Assembly: GCA_023213395.1 (NCBI GenBank)
Contig: CM041465.1
Coordinates: forward strand, 7,812,001-7,876,000
Origin: Cycas panzhihuaensis
Lineage: Eukaryota > Cycadophyta
Length of the DNA stretch: 64,000 nt
Direction of reading: 5' to 3'
The notes beneath the pieces are model-generated. The model did not search any database, was not told the DNA's origin, and worked only from the letters and a program-made list of their open reading frames with translations. This document shows, in pieces, positions 1 through 11,421 of this stretch. The position numbers and the translations under genes are program-made. Position 1 is the first letter of the stretch, and each line of letters starts with the position of its first letter.

Positions 1-2335
1 GGATTAGAGAGTCAGTTTTGAGGTGATGTCTCTTATCGATGGCTTTTTAGGTTATAATTAGATCTCCACCTCACCTCAAGATTGCCATAAAACTAATTTC
101 ACTACTCCTTGGGAAACTTTTGTATATAAAGTCACGCTTTTTAGATTAAAGAATACTAGTGTAATATATCAAAGAGCCATGGTGCATATTTATCATTATT
201 TAATTGGTAATAGCATTACTATATATTTGGATGATATACTTTCTCTTTCTTATAGAAGATGTAATCATCTGCATAACCTTAGAATAATCTTTGAAAGATA
301 TAAGAAGTATCACTTATGCCTTAATCTATCTACATGTGTTTTTACCATGATGTCATAAAGAATGTTAGGAAACATCATTTTTCATGATAGGATTAGAATT
401 GATCCTGATAAGATGAAGGCAATTATCAATATGCCTCTTCCTAAGAGCTAGAAGCAGATTAAATCTTTTCTAGGTAGACTTGGATTCTTAAGGTATTTTA
501 TTGCTAATTTCACTTTAGATGCTAAGCCTATCACAAATCTTTTGAAGAAAGATATTAAGTTATGATGGACTCCTCAAGTTCAAGAGTCCTTCGATAAGTT
601 GAAGCAAGTCTTAGTTTCAACATCTATCCTTGCTCCACCAAGGTTCAATAAACCTTTTATTTTATGTACTTCAACTACAAAGGAATAATTAGCAAGAATG
701 TTAGCACAAGAGGATGACTTTGATAAAGAACAAGTTGTTTATTTTATTAGTAGGACACTGGTTGCTACTGAACTTCATTATCCTTTTCCTGAAAAAGAGT
801 GTCTCACTTTAATTTTTGCTACTAAGAAGTTACACCACTACCTCCTTAGGAATAGGGTCTATTTGATTATTTAGTCAAATCCTATAAGATACTTGCTTAC
901 TAAATCTAATCTTACTAGATGATTAGATAAGTGGTCTTTGTTGTTTCAAGAGTTTGATTTATATGTGGTCAATAGAAAATCTAAGAAAGGCATGGTCATC
1001 CCAAAGATCATGGTTGATGCTCCTCTTCCTAATCTTGCAAAGCAAGTTGTTGATGATTTTCTCCTAGATGAGCATGTCCTCCATATCCAGGTCATCCCTT
1101 CTCATGATCTATGGTATGGAGAGATTAATTCCTGCCTTTATGATCAATCTTTCCCTTCTCTTTCTACCTTAAAGAAGAGAAGATGGATTCTAACTACTAC
1201 TAAGTAATACCTTTTACTTAATGACATACTTTATAAATGTTCTTTTAATGGAATCCTGTTAAGATGCCTCTCTCCTAATGAAACTTTAGTTGCCTTAATA
1301 GAGTCCCATACAGGAACATGCAGTGTACATTTTAGTAGTTGATCGATGGCCTAACACATGCTTTGTATAGGCTATTATTAGCCTATCTTATTTAAAGATG
1401 CTCATTCTTATGTTGAAAAATATCAGAAATATCAATCTCATATAACTTTGATACATAAGCCTACACAAAAAATGAAATCGATAGTTTTGCCTTAGTCTTT
1501 TTCCTAATGGGGTTTCAATCTCATTGGTTAGATCTTTCTAGCATCATCTAATAGGCATAAGTTCATAATAACTTCAACTGAATATTTTACAAAATAGAGT
1601 GAAGCTAACATATTGGAAAGATTGTTGCTACATTTATTTTTTAACATATCATTTGTAGATTCAGGGTGCCATATGTTATTATTACTAATAATGGGAATTC
1701 ATTCTATAATCCCCAAGTTAGTGAATTATGTAATAAATTCTACGTCACTCATAGATTGTTAGCTCCTTATCACCCTTAAGCATATGGCTAGGTTGAAGCT
1801 TTTAATAAAATCTTAGCTAAAATTTTAGCCAAGATGGTTATTACATCTCATAGAGATTGGTACATTTAACTATTTTTAGCATTATAGACTTATAAAACCT
1901 CTATTAGAAATGCCACACTATTTTCTCTTATTTATGGTATTGAGGCTATCCTTCCATTAGAGGTTGAGATTCCCTCTTTATGTGTCTCATTAAAGGAATT
2001 TACTGATGAAGAGTTATAAAAAGAAGCATGCCTTTTGGAACTAGAAAAGCTAGATGAGACCTATCTACACACTTTACAAAATAATATGGCATCTAAGGTT
2101 AGAATTTAAGCTACTCATGATAGGTAGCTTAGACCCAGGAAGTTCGATATTGGCAATAAAGTATTAAAGTTAGAGTACTTGCATGATAAGCAACGTAAAT
2201 TTTCTCCCAAATGGGCTGGTCCTTTTTTAGTAATTGAAGATTTGAATAATGGGGCTTATCAAATTTCAATAATGGAAGGTATAGAATTAGAAAAACCTAT
2301 CAATTCTCACTATCTAAGGAAGTTCTACACCTAAC
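1..2335 (+). pseudogene. Tat-like Ty3/gypsy pol, 3' part (RT, RNase H, integrase)
   Basis: Decayed polyprotein entering from the left edge. Reverse transcriptase: LIDGFLGYN at the start, FTTPWETFVYK near 100-140 and the catalytic YLDD at about 226-237. RNase H: PPRFNKPFILCTS, then YFISRTLVATELHYP at about 740-780. Integrase zinc region at about 1300-1440 keeps both His (SHTGTCSVH) but has KYQKYQ where the family has two Cys. Core: WGFNLIG and IITNNG, where the two catalytic Asp are Asn. The C-terminal stretch from about 1890 (YGIEAILPLEVEIP) to NSHYLRKFYT is unusually readable. Many TAG/TAA stops stand at Gln positions. No RNase H lies between the RT-linked RNase H and the integrase, where Tat elements usually have one. 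Dead copy; lineage assignment fairly sure from the RT and the integrase C-terminus. Confidence 0.85.
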
Positions 2336-3128
<793 letters not shown>

Positions 3129-3437
3129 CATCCTCTTATAATCTAAAGAAAGTTGCATGATAGCTTTATCCCCACCTATCCATTTATAGGTTAGGTTCAT
3201 TTGGATGAGTCATTTAAGATTTTTAGATCTAGTTGCTTGGGTTCATCGTGACCTCAGTTATGATCAAACCCTCCTTGACACCTTTGGTTAGCATGGATCA
3301 TGATTATCCTAATTATGATTCCTCTTTTTATTCACCATAGTTATAATTAATTTTATTCATTACCATATCCTTATCGATTGATTCTTATACTTTCCTTTAT
3401 TGATTATATTGTCTCTAAATTTTGGTTTTATTTTTCC

Positions 3438-3840
3438 ATGGCATTAAGTATATTCACTGATGGAGGTAGTAGAGGTAACCTAGGATCATCTGCTTCTACT
3501 TGGATGATTTATAATTAATTAGGAAGTCCTCTCCTCTCTACAGGATCTTTCATACCTAGGGCAACTAATAATGAAGTTGGGTATTTTGTTATTATAAGAA
3601 CGCTATATGATATTTCTCATTTTCACCTTGGACCCATCTATATATACTAACTCTCAAAATATAGTCTATTTGTTAGTTGGGATTTATCAGGTACATTCAT
3701 CACAACTCATTATTCTTTATCATTAGGCTTCATCATTTTTATCACTCTTTTCCTCAATTACCATTTAGTATATTCTTTATTCTTTTAATGTTGAAGTTGA
3801 TGCTCTTGTTTCCTCTATCCTAGATGATGACTTTCGTTGA
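3438..3840 (+). pseudogene. second RNase H domain, downstream of the integrase
   Basis: Reads MALSIFTDGGSRGNLGS, then ATNNEVGYFVIIRTL, then IYTNSQNIVYLL, then FNVEADALVSSILDD after a frame slip. This is the full order of an archaeal/plant-type RNase H: DGGSRGNPG, NNExEY, TDSQ and the HxPRExNxEADAL end. Two of the four expected acidic residues are lost (E to G in NNEVGY, D to N in YTNS) and two stand (TDGG, EADAL). It lies 1.1 kb downstream of the integrase, whereas Tat/Ogre elements usually carry this domain between RNase H and integrase. It is probably part of the same element, though a separate fragment cannot be excluded. Confidence 0.75.
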
Positions 3841-4440
3841 TTTTTACCTTTATAGCTAGAGACACCTCACTCCAGAATGAGTATAAACTACCACTCCATA
3901 AAGAGTATAAACTACTGGTTTAGGAAGATAAAGATTTAAGTAGTTTAAAGATTAAGATGATGGGTGGAAGAGTGAAGTGAAGTATTTGAAAGGGATAGAC
4001 CCACATGGGAATCTTAGGCTATGGAGGATCTTGGCAGGGGGCAAGATCCTGAGAACTTCTTATCCCTATAAGGAGCCAATGAGGAATCTAATATACTCAG
4101 ATGACTAGTTATTTATTAAGTGAGATTAATCTTTCATTTGATAAATAACCTATTTTCTTCATGATATATTATGTAAATATGGATTTTATTCTATATTTAT
4201 ATAATTTGTCAGGAGTATGATGTGAGTTTCTCTCAAGAGATTTATATTATTCCATCTTCTATTTTTATAAACCTATTACTATTTATTTTAGATGGTTTTA
4301 TATTTATAGAAATAGAATAAGTAAACCTTTCACTTATTCCTTTTCATCTTTTATTTATTTTCTATTCTTCACTTCTTCTTATAATCTTTTTCTTTTTAGG
4401 GCTACCTTACTCCAGGATGAGTATAAACTACCATGCATAT
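3841..4440 (+). repeat. Tat 3' UTR with degenerate motif repeats
   Basis: Non-coding. Copies of ATGAGTATAAACTACCA and close variants lie at about 3876, 3898 and 4415, each after a CTCCAG-like stretch. They match in form the 52-bp units at 13.2-13.6 kb. Hypervariable tandem repeats in the 3' UTR are known for Tat-type elements. Confidence 0.5.
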
Positions 4441-5269
4441 ACTATAACAAAAATCCAAAAGAAATATAAAACTACAAAAAAAAAAAAAGAGAAAATGGAA
4501 AAATTACTATATGTTTCTTTGGACTATCACACTCTTAAATGTATCTTGTGATTAATCTATAAAAGGGAAATAAGAGGAAAAAAGGTTTGGAGTCAATCAT
4601 TGATACACATATTTTTAAGAAAAAAGTGATATATATATATATATATAACAAAAGATATAGTACATCTATCACTTATGTTACTCATGATACATAACTGAGG
4701 CTCATAAAATGCCTCTCATCTCCCTTCTATCTCCCTATATAATACAAAATGCCTTCATCTTTATAATCCTTAATGGGAACTCTCTTGAGCTCCTAACTCT
4801 GCCCTCTCCTCTCTACCTAAAGTCTACCCATACGCAAACTCTCTATGAGGTGGAAGGTGATATCCCCACTGTAATGTGGAACTCCTTGATGGAGTAACTT
4901 ATGCTCCTACCTATACTAATGACATCCTACATAGATGATATCTATTATCCTCAGTCACTCTAAGCTCTAGCTCTCACACTCTTAGCTCTATTCTTGTATA
5001 TATATACATGTCTTGAGCTTAAAGTACATGGCTAAAGCGGCTAATACATTGTCCCAACAAGGTACAATTCACTATATTCCATGCTGGAACCTCCTCTAAT
5101 GTAGGAACATGGGGGAATATCAACTTTAATGTCCTTCTCACATCTTTTAGAGTTAGGATCTCATCATCTATCCAATGAAAACATAGAAGTCCTGATTAGT
5201 CTACTAGAAAGAGAAATCTTAAGTGAAAAGGAAATATAACTTAATATGGGAGAAATTAATTAACTATTA
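4441..5269 (-). other. unassigned segment with traces of decayed (-) coding
   Basis: Contains an A-rich run (about 4475-4490) and a short TA run (about 4629-4648). On the (-) strand from about 5170 to 4690 there is a patchy frame (DEILTLKDVRRTLK, then VPTLEEVPAWN) with many stops. It resembles in style, but I could not align it to, the (-) frame at 11.4-12.5 kb across the intervening LTR element. No function can be given. Confidence 0.3.
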
Positions 5270-5663
5270 TGTAGGAAAATAAAACGATAGAGAACAAGGC
5301 AGAGTGTAATAAAATCTCATTCCATTGTAACATAAAACAAAAAATCCTTTATATTCACTCTATTATTTTAAAGAGAGCATTACAAATATCCAAAAGTAGG
5401 CGGTGTCTAAAGACATGAGGGTTACACACCCCTCCAAATATATAGTTTAGAGGAGGAGGGAAACTCCTCAAGCCCTAAAATTTAAACAACAATAAAATAT
5501 AACTTAACTTAATTCAAATGAACTTAACTTAAATTAACTCAAATCAACTTAACCTTAACTTACACTTACCTTCACATATGAACACCCACATGTGTAAATT
5601 GGTGAGAGTGAGGTGTTCGCTCCTGGTTGAAAGGTGGGAGTGGGGTGATGATCATCACGAACA
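5270..5663 (-). repeat. 3' LTR of the non-autonomous element
   Basis: Aligns along its length with 10857-11253: shared TGTAGGAAAATAAAA start (on +), ATATAGTTT and GGAGGAGGGAAACTCCT block, ACTTAA-rich stretch, and the GGTGATGATCAT end. It includes repeated AACTTAACTTAA-like units at about 5495-5565. Confidence 0.85.
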
Positions 5664-5750
5664 ACTTTGTCTTCTCTTTAAACTTACAAAATTTGAACTT
5701 AAAGGAAACTTTGAAGATCTATTTTATAGCTTGATTACTTCTAACTTGCT

Positions 5751-6347
5751 TCATCCTTTTAGCAATGCATGTGTTTTTTCCATTGAGTGGTTCAAAAAAT
5801 TTGCAAGTAATGAAGCTTGATTCAAATGTGGAGGTGTGGCTGCAACTTTGACTTTAACTTCTAGACCTTTAACTTTGTCTTTTGATGTCTTTATGTTGTG
5901 AGCAACTGTCATATCATCATATTTCTCCCTCTTAAATGGAGGATCAGGTTCTTGTGTAATAAGATGATCATGTATTTGACTTGAATCTTCCTTGGTCTTT
6001 TGATTACAATCTACCTGCTCTAGCACCTGTCTCATGTTCTCAACAATATCAATATTAAATTCATTGAGGGTATCTCTCCCATAAGTATAAACTAAGATAT
6101 CCCACATAGATTTAGGAGTTGTCATCTCATAAACTTTAGAAAACACTTTATCATCTATAGTGTAAAATAATAAAGCTATGGCTTCATTGTCTTTTTTAAT
6201 GTTTTACTTAATATTAACATTATATTCATCTTGTAAGTATATCCAAAGATCATCTGTAATAAAATAATTTTATATTGTCTTATACCATTGTGAAAAATTA
6301 TGACCATCAAATATAGGAAATTGTACTTTATTAAGATTGATTGCCAT
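5751..6347 (-). pseudogene. Ty1/copia-like gag remnant
   Basis: Starts at the ATG complementing 6345-6347 and reads MAINLNKVQFPIFDGHNF, then WYKTI, followed by a stop at a Gln codon. The FDGxNFxxW motif is the usual start of copia gag (DUF4219-like). Next come TPKSMWDILVYTYGRDT, typical of the UBN2 gag core, and a Lys/Glu-rich tail. Two early stops precede an open stretch of 131 codons (6146-5751). No CCHC zinc knuckle is seen and the tail ends in SMEKTHALLKG close to the 3' LTR, so gag is C-terminally altered. It is 4.5 kb from the primer site, which is abnormal for copia. Confidence 0.75.
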
Positions 6348-8299
6348 TTTACCGAAAACTTTAATACATAAAAATGAATATGCTTTTACCAAGTCAAAGA
6401 ACTTAATAAATCAACAAACTTATATAATTACAAATATACTTTTTGAAAGAAATACAATGCCCTTTGAAAATGAAAAAATACCTTTGGAAAGAGAATCAAC
6501 TAGATGCAACTGTTATAAGTGCAAGAAGTAAGTGAAAATTTTCAACAATGATGAATAAAAATAAAAAACTTTCAATAAGTGTATGCCTTTTGAATAAATG
6601 ACAAACTTATGAGATATAATTTTTGATAAACTTTAAAATATAATGAATATATAAGCAAATTTTAAATATAACTAAGATCATTTTAATTATGCAAATATGA
6701 ATTAAAACTTTGATGATGAAAAATGAAGAATTCTTAACCTTTTGATTTTTTAAATGAATAAATACTAACTTTCAATGCAAGAAAAAATGATGTGCATTTT
6801 TAATGCATGAAATCCTTTGCCTTAAAGAAGATATATAATACTAAAAATTGAAATATATATGTATATTTTCACTTTGAAAGATAAGGAATATAAAGAAAAT
6901 TAAATAAAATGAATTGTACCTATTTTAGTTGCAGGTCCACTTGGTTGGTTACTTGCTTTAGGTCACTTTCTACTACAAATCAACTTAAAAAAATCTTATA
7001 TGAAGCTCAAATGAAAATCCTTAAATAGAATAGAGAAATAAAATAAAAAACTTCTTAAAAGAAAAGTTTAGAAGACAAGCCTGTTAGGATATACTGAATG
7101 CTCAAGTTTAGTAGCTTCAAAGTTGTACTAAACAATGTCAAAATAAAGTGAGATTATACCAATTTAAAGATCAAAGAAATATTTAGTCAATAAAACTGAT
7201 CGTTTTAAGAATAGATTCCTGCAAGTGAAGATTTAATGTACCAAGAATGTAATCCTCTGTTTGAGGCTTAACGGGAGCCTGGTGCTAAAAAATATTATAA
7301 AATGCTAGTAAAAAACTTGTAGAACAATGTAAAATGGTCAAATATGGTTTAGAGAGCTACTTAATATATTTTTCATTGAAAATATTTGAGAAATAATATA
7401 TGTAAATATGTAATAATGATAAATTGGAGGCTATTATGTACCTCAACTTTAATGGCTTTGAAAATCAATAAAAACACTTTAAAACTTATAAATAATAGTG
7501 TCAGTTCAAAGAGGAGTGAGTTAGCTTCCTAATGAAACTGATGAATCCAAATTCTGATGTAAAACAGAAAAGTTATAGTAGAAATAACAACAATTACTTT
7601 TATGTTAAAATGTTTAAAAAATACTAAAGTGTCACTTTCACTGATTAAAATAATGATTAAAATAAATACAAAAAAATAAAATGAATAGATGGTGATGAAG
7701 TTTGTTGATAATAGATGACTTAAAAATAGATCTAGGTAAAAAATAATCTTCCAGTGATAAAATATAATCTAATAAAAAAGAGATTTTATGAAAATAGTTT
7801 AAATAACTTGTGAATGATCGACTTTAAACTAATTAAAATCAGGTCAAATTAGCTCCAAATATGGCATATAACTAGTCGAAATTATACCTTAGAAAATTTT
7901 AGACACAATGGGATAAGTTTCATCAGAAATTGATGACATTGTCAAAAGTCATGATAAAAATTTGCCAGGTACCCTATGTTTAATGAAATAAAAAAATAAT
8001 AAAAAGAAAAAAGGTTTATAAAGGTAATGAAGCCCCTTTTAAACAAGATAAAGGTCACGTGAAGGCTTAATAAAGCTGGGGGCTAAAGTCTAAAGGGGGG
8101 TTAGGGTTTTTTTAAAAAATATTTGGATCTCAAATTATATATAATATAATATAATTTTTAAAAACCTTTATAAAAAATAAAGAAATAAAAGAAAGATGGA
8201 GATGCTGTCATCGCTGCCATGATGCACCGTCGTTGCCGCCAGACCTACGCAAATGCTGATGAACTAGAGAACACAAAATGACCATTATCAAGTAGAGTG
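6348..8299. other. AT-rich interior of the non-autonomous element
   Basis: Very AT-rich, no recognisable coding. A short G-rich stretch lies at 8070-8110. A more GC-balanced segment (8195-8270) leads into the captured coding fragment and may be its upstream exon, but I cannot identify it. Confidence 0.4.
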
Positions 8300-8729
8300 C
8301 CTAGAGTAGAGAATGAAGACTTTGAAATCCAAAAAGACTTCGAATTCCTAAAAGAATACTATGATGAGAAGTGGCAGGCGAAACAATGTAAAAAAATAAA
8401 AGAATTAAGGAGAAGATGACAAGAAGAGGAAGCCGAGGAGGAAAAAAAAGTGGCCAAGTATCAAGAAATTGGCTCTCGGTTTAAGGGCTACCCTGTAGAA
8501 GATCTCAAGAATGCCAAGATCCTCATTTCAAGCTTTATAAAATCTGGTGCAGATGTTGAAGAGAGGATAGTGGAAGCTACTACTGATGTTTAGAACTAGT
8601 CTTGTTAGTCATATGGAATCGACTCGGGCTTGCTCAACGAGATGGTGAGAGAGATGTCATTCAATCTCTTGATCTCTTATACAGGTGTGCTGAGGTTGAA
8701 ATGTTGAAGAGACAAATGTTGGGGGTATT
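8300..8729 (+). pseudogene. captured fragment of a conserved plant chloroplast protein (At4g37920-like)
   Basis: Frame 1 reads RVENEDFEIQKDFEFLKEYY, a charged helix, then EIGSRFKGYPVEDLKNAK and SGADVEERIVEAT. A frameshift at about 8589 leads into CLELVLLVIWNRLGLAQRD and then GERDVIQSLDLLYRCAEVEM and LKRQM. From memory this matches a conserved plant protein of unknown function annotated At4g37920, which has an IWNRLDLARRD-like and a SLDLLYRR-like block. That match is recollection, not a search. One stop (RRR*QEEE) and the frameshift show it is dead. It lies antisense to the LTR element around it. Its composition (higher GC, helix-forming charged residues) differs from the AT-rich surroundings, which supports capture of host sequence. 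Confidence 0.6.
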
Positions 8730-8883
8730 ATAGGACACTATGCCTATTACAATGGTGACACTTGGTCCTCAAAGATTGGGGTTCTCAGCAAGGGTCAACC
8801 TCCCCTCATCACCACCCTTTAGCCTGTTCCACGAGGTACAAATGGAGGAGTGATGATTTTAGGCCTTCTTGCAACTGCAACTG

Positions 8884-9262
8884 GAGGTGCTGTTATGTTG
8901 GTAAGGTTGGTAACTGGTGAAGCAGAAGCTTATGACATGAGAGAGACTGCTCCAACTATTGCTTCATAGAATATGTATGCTAATAATCTTTCTTCAAAAT
9001 CAAGTGGTGGACTTTCAGTAGCTATTCTGGGTGAGCTTGCAGGTCTTTATGAAGCCTGGAAAAGACATGGTAAACTTCCATGGAAGAAGCTTATTTAGCC
9101 TGCTATCTATCTCACAAAAGGCTTTACAGTGTCTCCCTATCTTGCCTATCGGATCGAGGACTCAAAGGCAACAATTTTTATAGACAAAGGGCTCCTTGAT
9201 CGTTTCATGTTTAATGGGACACTCTTGCAAACTGGTGATATATAGTGCAATCAATTTAGTGG
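8884..9262 (+). pseudogene. captured fragment of gamma-glutamyl transpeptidase
   Basis: Reads GGAVMLVRLVTGEAEAYDMR, ETAP, NMYANN, GGLSVAILGELAGLYEAW, KRHGKLPWKKLI and LLDRFMFNGTLLQTGDI. These are the N-terminal, large-subunit blocks of plant GGT (GIGGG-like start, (Y/F)D(M/S)RETAP, GxLSxxxPGExAGLxxAWK, LPWxxL, NGxLxxxGD). The fragment covers about 125 codons; the catalytic Thr of the small subunit is absent. It has three stops (S*NMY, LI*PA, DI*CN), each at a likely Gln codon. Similarity stops at GDI, plausibly an exon edge. It sits 155 bp after the other captured fragment, in the same orientation. GGT cleaves gamma-glutamyl bonds of glutathione; this piece cannot. Confidence 0.85.
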
Positions 9263-10264
9263 TCAATCACACATCCCAGTTAAATACATTTACCCGTTAG
9301 CTTTTGGAGTCTACAACTTTTGGATGTATGCTCGTCCTTTGGATTTGTTAATGCAAATACATAAAAGGTATCAAATATAACACTGGATGCTATTTCAAAT
9401 CAACTTGATATTGAAGCTGATAAAATAAAGTAAAGTAAAAATTACAATGGAGTTGAGCCACGAATAGAACCAAATTTTAAAATTTTTAAATATGATGGAT
9501 AAGGTATATTAAGAATAGATATAGATTGCATGTATTGATCAAAAAAAAAAAATCATGGAAGAGTATAATCATACAACAGAGCCATAAATTAAACTAAAAT
9601 ATTTTTTAAATATATTGAAGAAAGTATATCAAATAAATAAAATATATATATTTATATTTGGGGTTATATGAGGAAATCTAAAGATGCCTTGGGCTTCTGT
9701 TGAGCCTATAACTTGTACAAAATAGTGTAAATAATATTGGAGGAACTTCAGAGCACCTTGAAAAATAGGTGTAAATAATGTTCCTGCTATTGAAGAAGTC
9801 AATATTTTTAAGAATGACTTAGTTATTCATTTGATTAATCCAGAGATTCAAGCTTCCAATGCTACCAACACATGGATCTACAAAGTTTTAAGTTCTGAGA
9901 GAGCAGATCTAAATATATTGACAAAAATATATAAAAAAGAAGTTTATAAATTTGTATCTAAAAAACTTTTAAATGTAGAGGAGAAGATATATCAAAGAAC
10001 CAAGATATATATATATATATATGTTTAAATCTGAAAAAAATAGGAAGAACCTGGTAATGCAGCTGTGGCAAATTTGTAGAAAATGGACTTTAGATTCTTT
10101 CAGTAGACAGATTTGTTGTAGTATAACTTCTCCAGAAAGCTTGTTAGGCTAAATATGCACCAAATCTTGCATATATCTGAAAGAAGATATTAAGTAAATG
10201 GACCAAATGTATAAAAAATGGGCAAATATTTAATAAAATATATAGATATAGAGCAAATATTAGA
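9263..10264. other. AT-rich interior, no gene
   Basis: No coding signal beyond short chance frames; the one at 9831-10028 ends in a TA run (about 10007-10022). From 10200 on the sequence turns into diverged repeats containing CAAATATTTAATAAAA and AGATCTA. Confidence 0.5.
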
Positions 10265-10364
10265 TAGATCTAAAGAAAATATTGTAGATCTAGAGAAAAT
10301 ATTACAGATATAAAGAAACTATTATAGATCTTGAGAAAATATTACAGATCTGGAGAAAATATTG
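10265..10364 (+). repeat. 20-bp tandem repeat, five units
   Basis: Five back-to-back 20-bp units of the form (T/C)AGATCTAGAGAAAATATT(A/G). A longer diverged unit containing GAATA...AAAATA...CCAGAAAAT...CAAATATTT occurs at about 10363 and again at about 10505, so the array sits inside a larger imperfect duplication. Confidence 0.85.
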
Positions 10365-10841
10365 AATATATAAATAAAATAAACCAGAAAATAATCAAAT
10401 ATTTAATAAAAATATACAGATCTAAAGAATATATAGCATAGATCTAGAAAAAACTTGAATAAATATTGATTACAATTGTGCTTATGCACAGATCTAAGAA
10501 AAGTATTGAATAAGTAGATAAAATATGCCAGAAAATGGTCAAATATTTGACAGAAATATATACAACTTATTGATAAAACCTTTGTAGAGTGATAAAAACT
10601 TGATATTTGTTGATTGTAGCTATGCTCCTACATAGATCTGAAAACTTATCTGAAAAATATTTGTTATTTCATAAATATAAATCAAGAATAATAAGATCTG
10701 ATGAAAAATAATACAAGGAACTACTAAAAAACTTTGTAGAAGATAAATATAACCAATATTTCCTTGCTGTGAGTAGATCTGCCTCAAAATGCTAATAGAT
10801 CTTCTTGCTCTTAAAATAACTTCAACATGCCAGCAACCTTT

Positions 10842-10854
10842 GGCTTTGATACCA
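10842..10854 (-). promoter_or_regulatory. primer binding site (tRNA-Met type)
   Basis: On the (-) strand TGGTATCAAAGCC, two bases inside the 5' LTR. It differs by one base from TGGTATCAGAGCC, the sequence complementary to initiator tRNA-Met used by plant copia elements. It fixes the element's orientation. Confidence 0.85.
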
Positions 10855-10856
10855 AA

Positions 10857-11253
10857 TGTAGGAAAATAAAATGATGGAGAATAGGGTAAAGCATAATCAA
10901 ATCTCATTCTATTGTAATATAAAATAGAAAATCCTTTGTATTCAATCCATTATTTTAGAGAGAGAATTATAAATGTCCAAAAGTAGGTAGTGCCTAAAGA
11001 CACTAAGGTTGCACACCCCTCTAAATATATAGTTTGGGGGAAGAGGGAAACTCCTTAACCCCTAAAATAAAAACAATAATAAAATATAATTTAACTTAAC
11101 TCAAATGAACTTAACTCAAATTAACTCAAATCAACTTAACCTTAACCTACACTTACCTTCACATGTAAGCACCCACATGTATAAATTGGTGAGAGTGAGC
11201 TGTGCACTCCTAGTTAAAAGGTGGAAGTTGGGTGATGATCATTAACCCCAACA
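10857..11253 (-). repeat. 5' LTR of the non-autonomous element
   Basis: Direct repeat of 5270-5663 with many substitutions, pointing to an old insertion. On the (-) strand it begins TGTTGGGGTTAATGATCATC and ends in CCTACA next to the primer site. Confidence 0.85.
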
Positions 11254-11421
11254 TGTCATACCTGATAGCTTACCTCCTACTACTAGCTATGCTCCCATCA
11301 CCTCCTTACCTGGTGGTACTCCCTCTTCTTGTGGCTCGTGAGGAGCCTCTTAGGTAGGCTCTTCCTCTCTTACCCTTCTCCCTTCTCCTTTGCCCTACCC
11401 ATCTGCTAAGCCTAGGTCTAT

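Larger units (their letters stand above)
5270..11253 (-). mobile_element. non-autonomous LTR retrotransposon with captured gene fragments
   Basis: Bounded by two direct LTRs (5270-5663 and 10857-11253, 394 and 397 bp) that both run TGTT...TACA on the (-) strand. A tRNA-Met-type primer site lies just inside the right LTR, and a purine-rich stretch (about 5664-5690, read on -) precedes the left LTR. So the 5' end is at 11253. The only retroviral frame is a copia-like gag near the 3' end. No protease, integrase or RT is visible in 5.2 kb of interior. The interior carries two host-like coding fragments in antisense orientation and a 20-bp array. Flanks (CTATTA left, TGTCAT right) do not form a target duplication. 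It resembles LARD-type or gene-capturing elements such as maize Bs1 in plan, not in sequence. Confidence 0.8.

Noticed and set aside
5578-5820. (+) frame of 80 codons across an LTR edge
   Set aside because: Spans the LTR boundary and is antisense to the gag end; chance frame.
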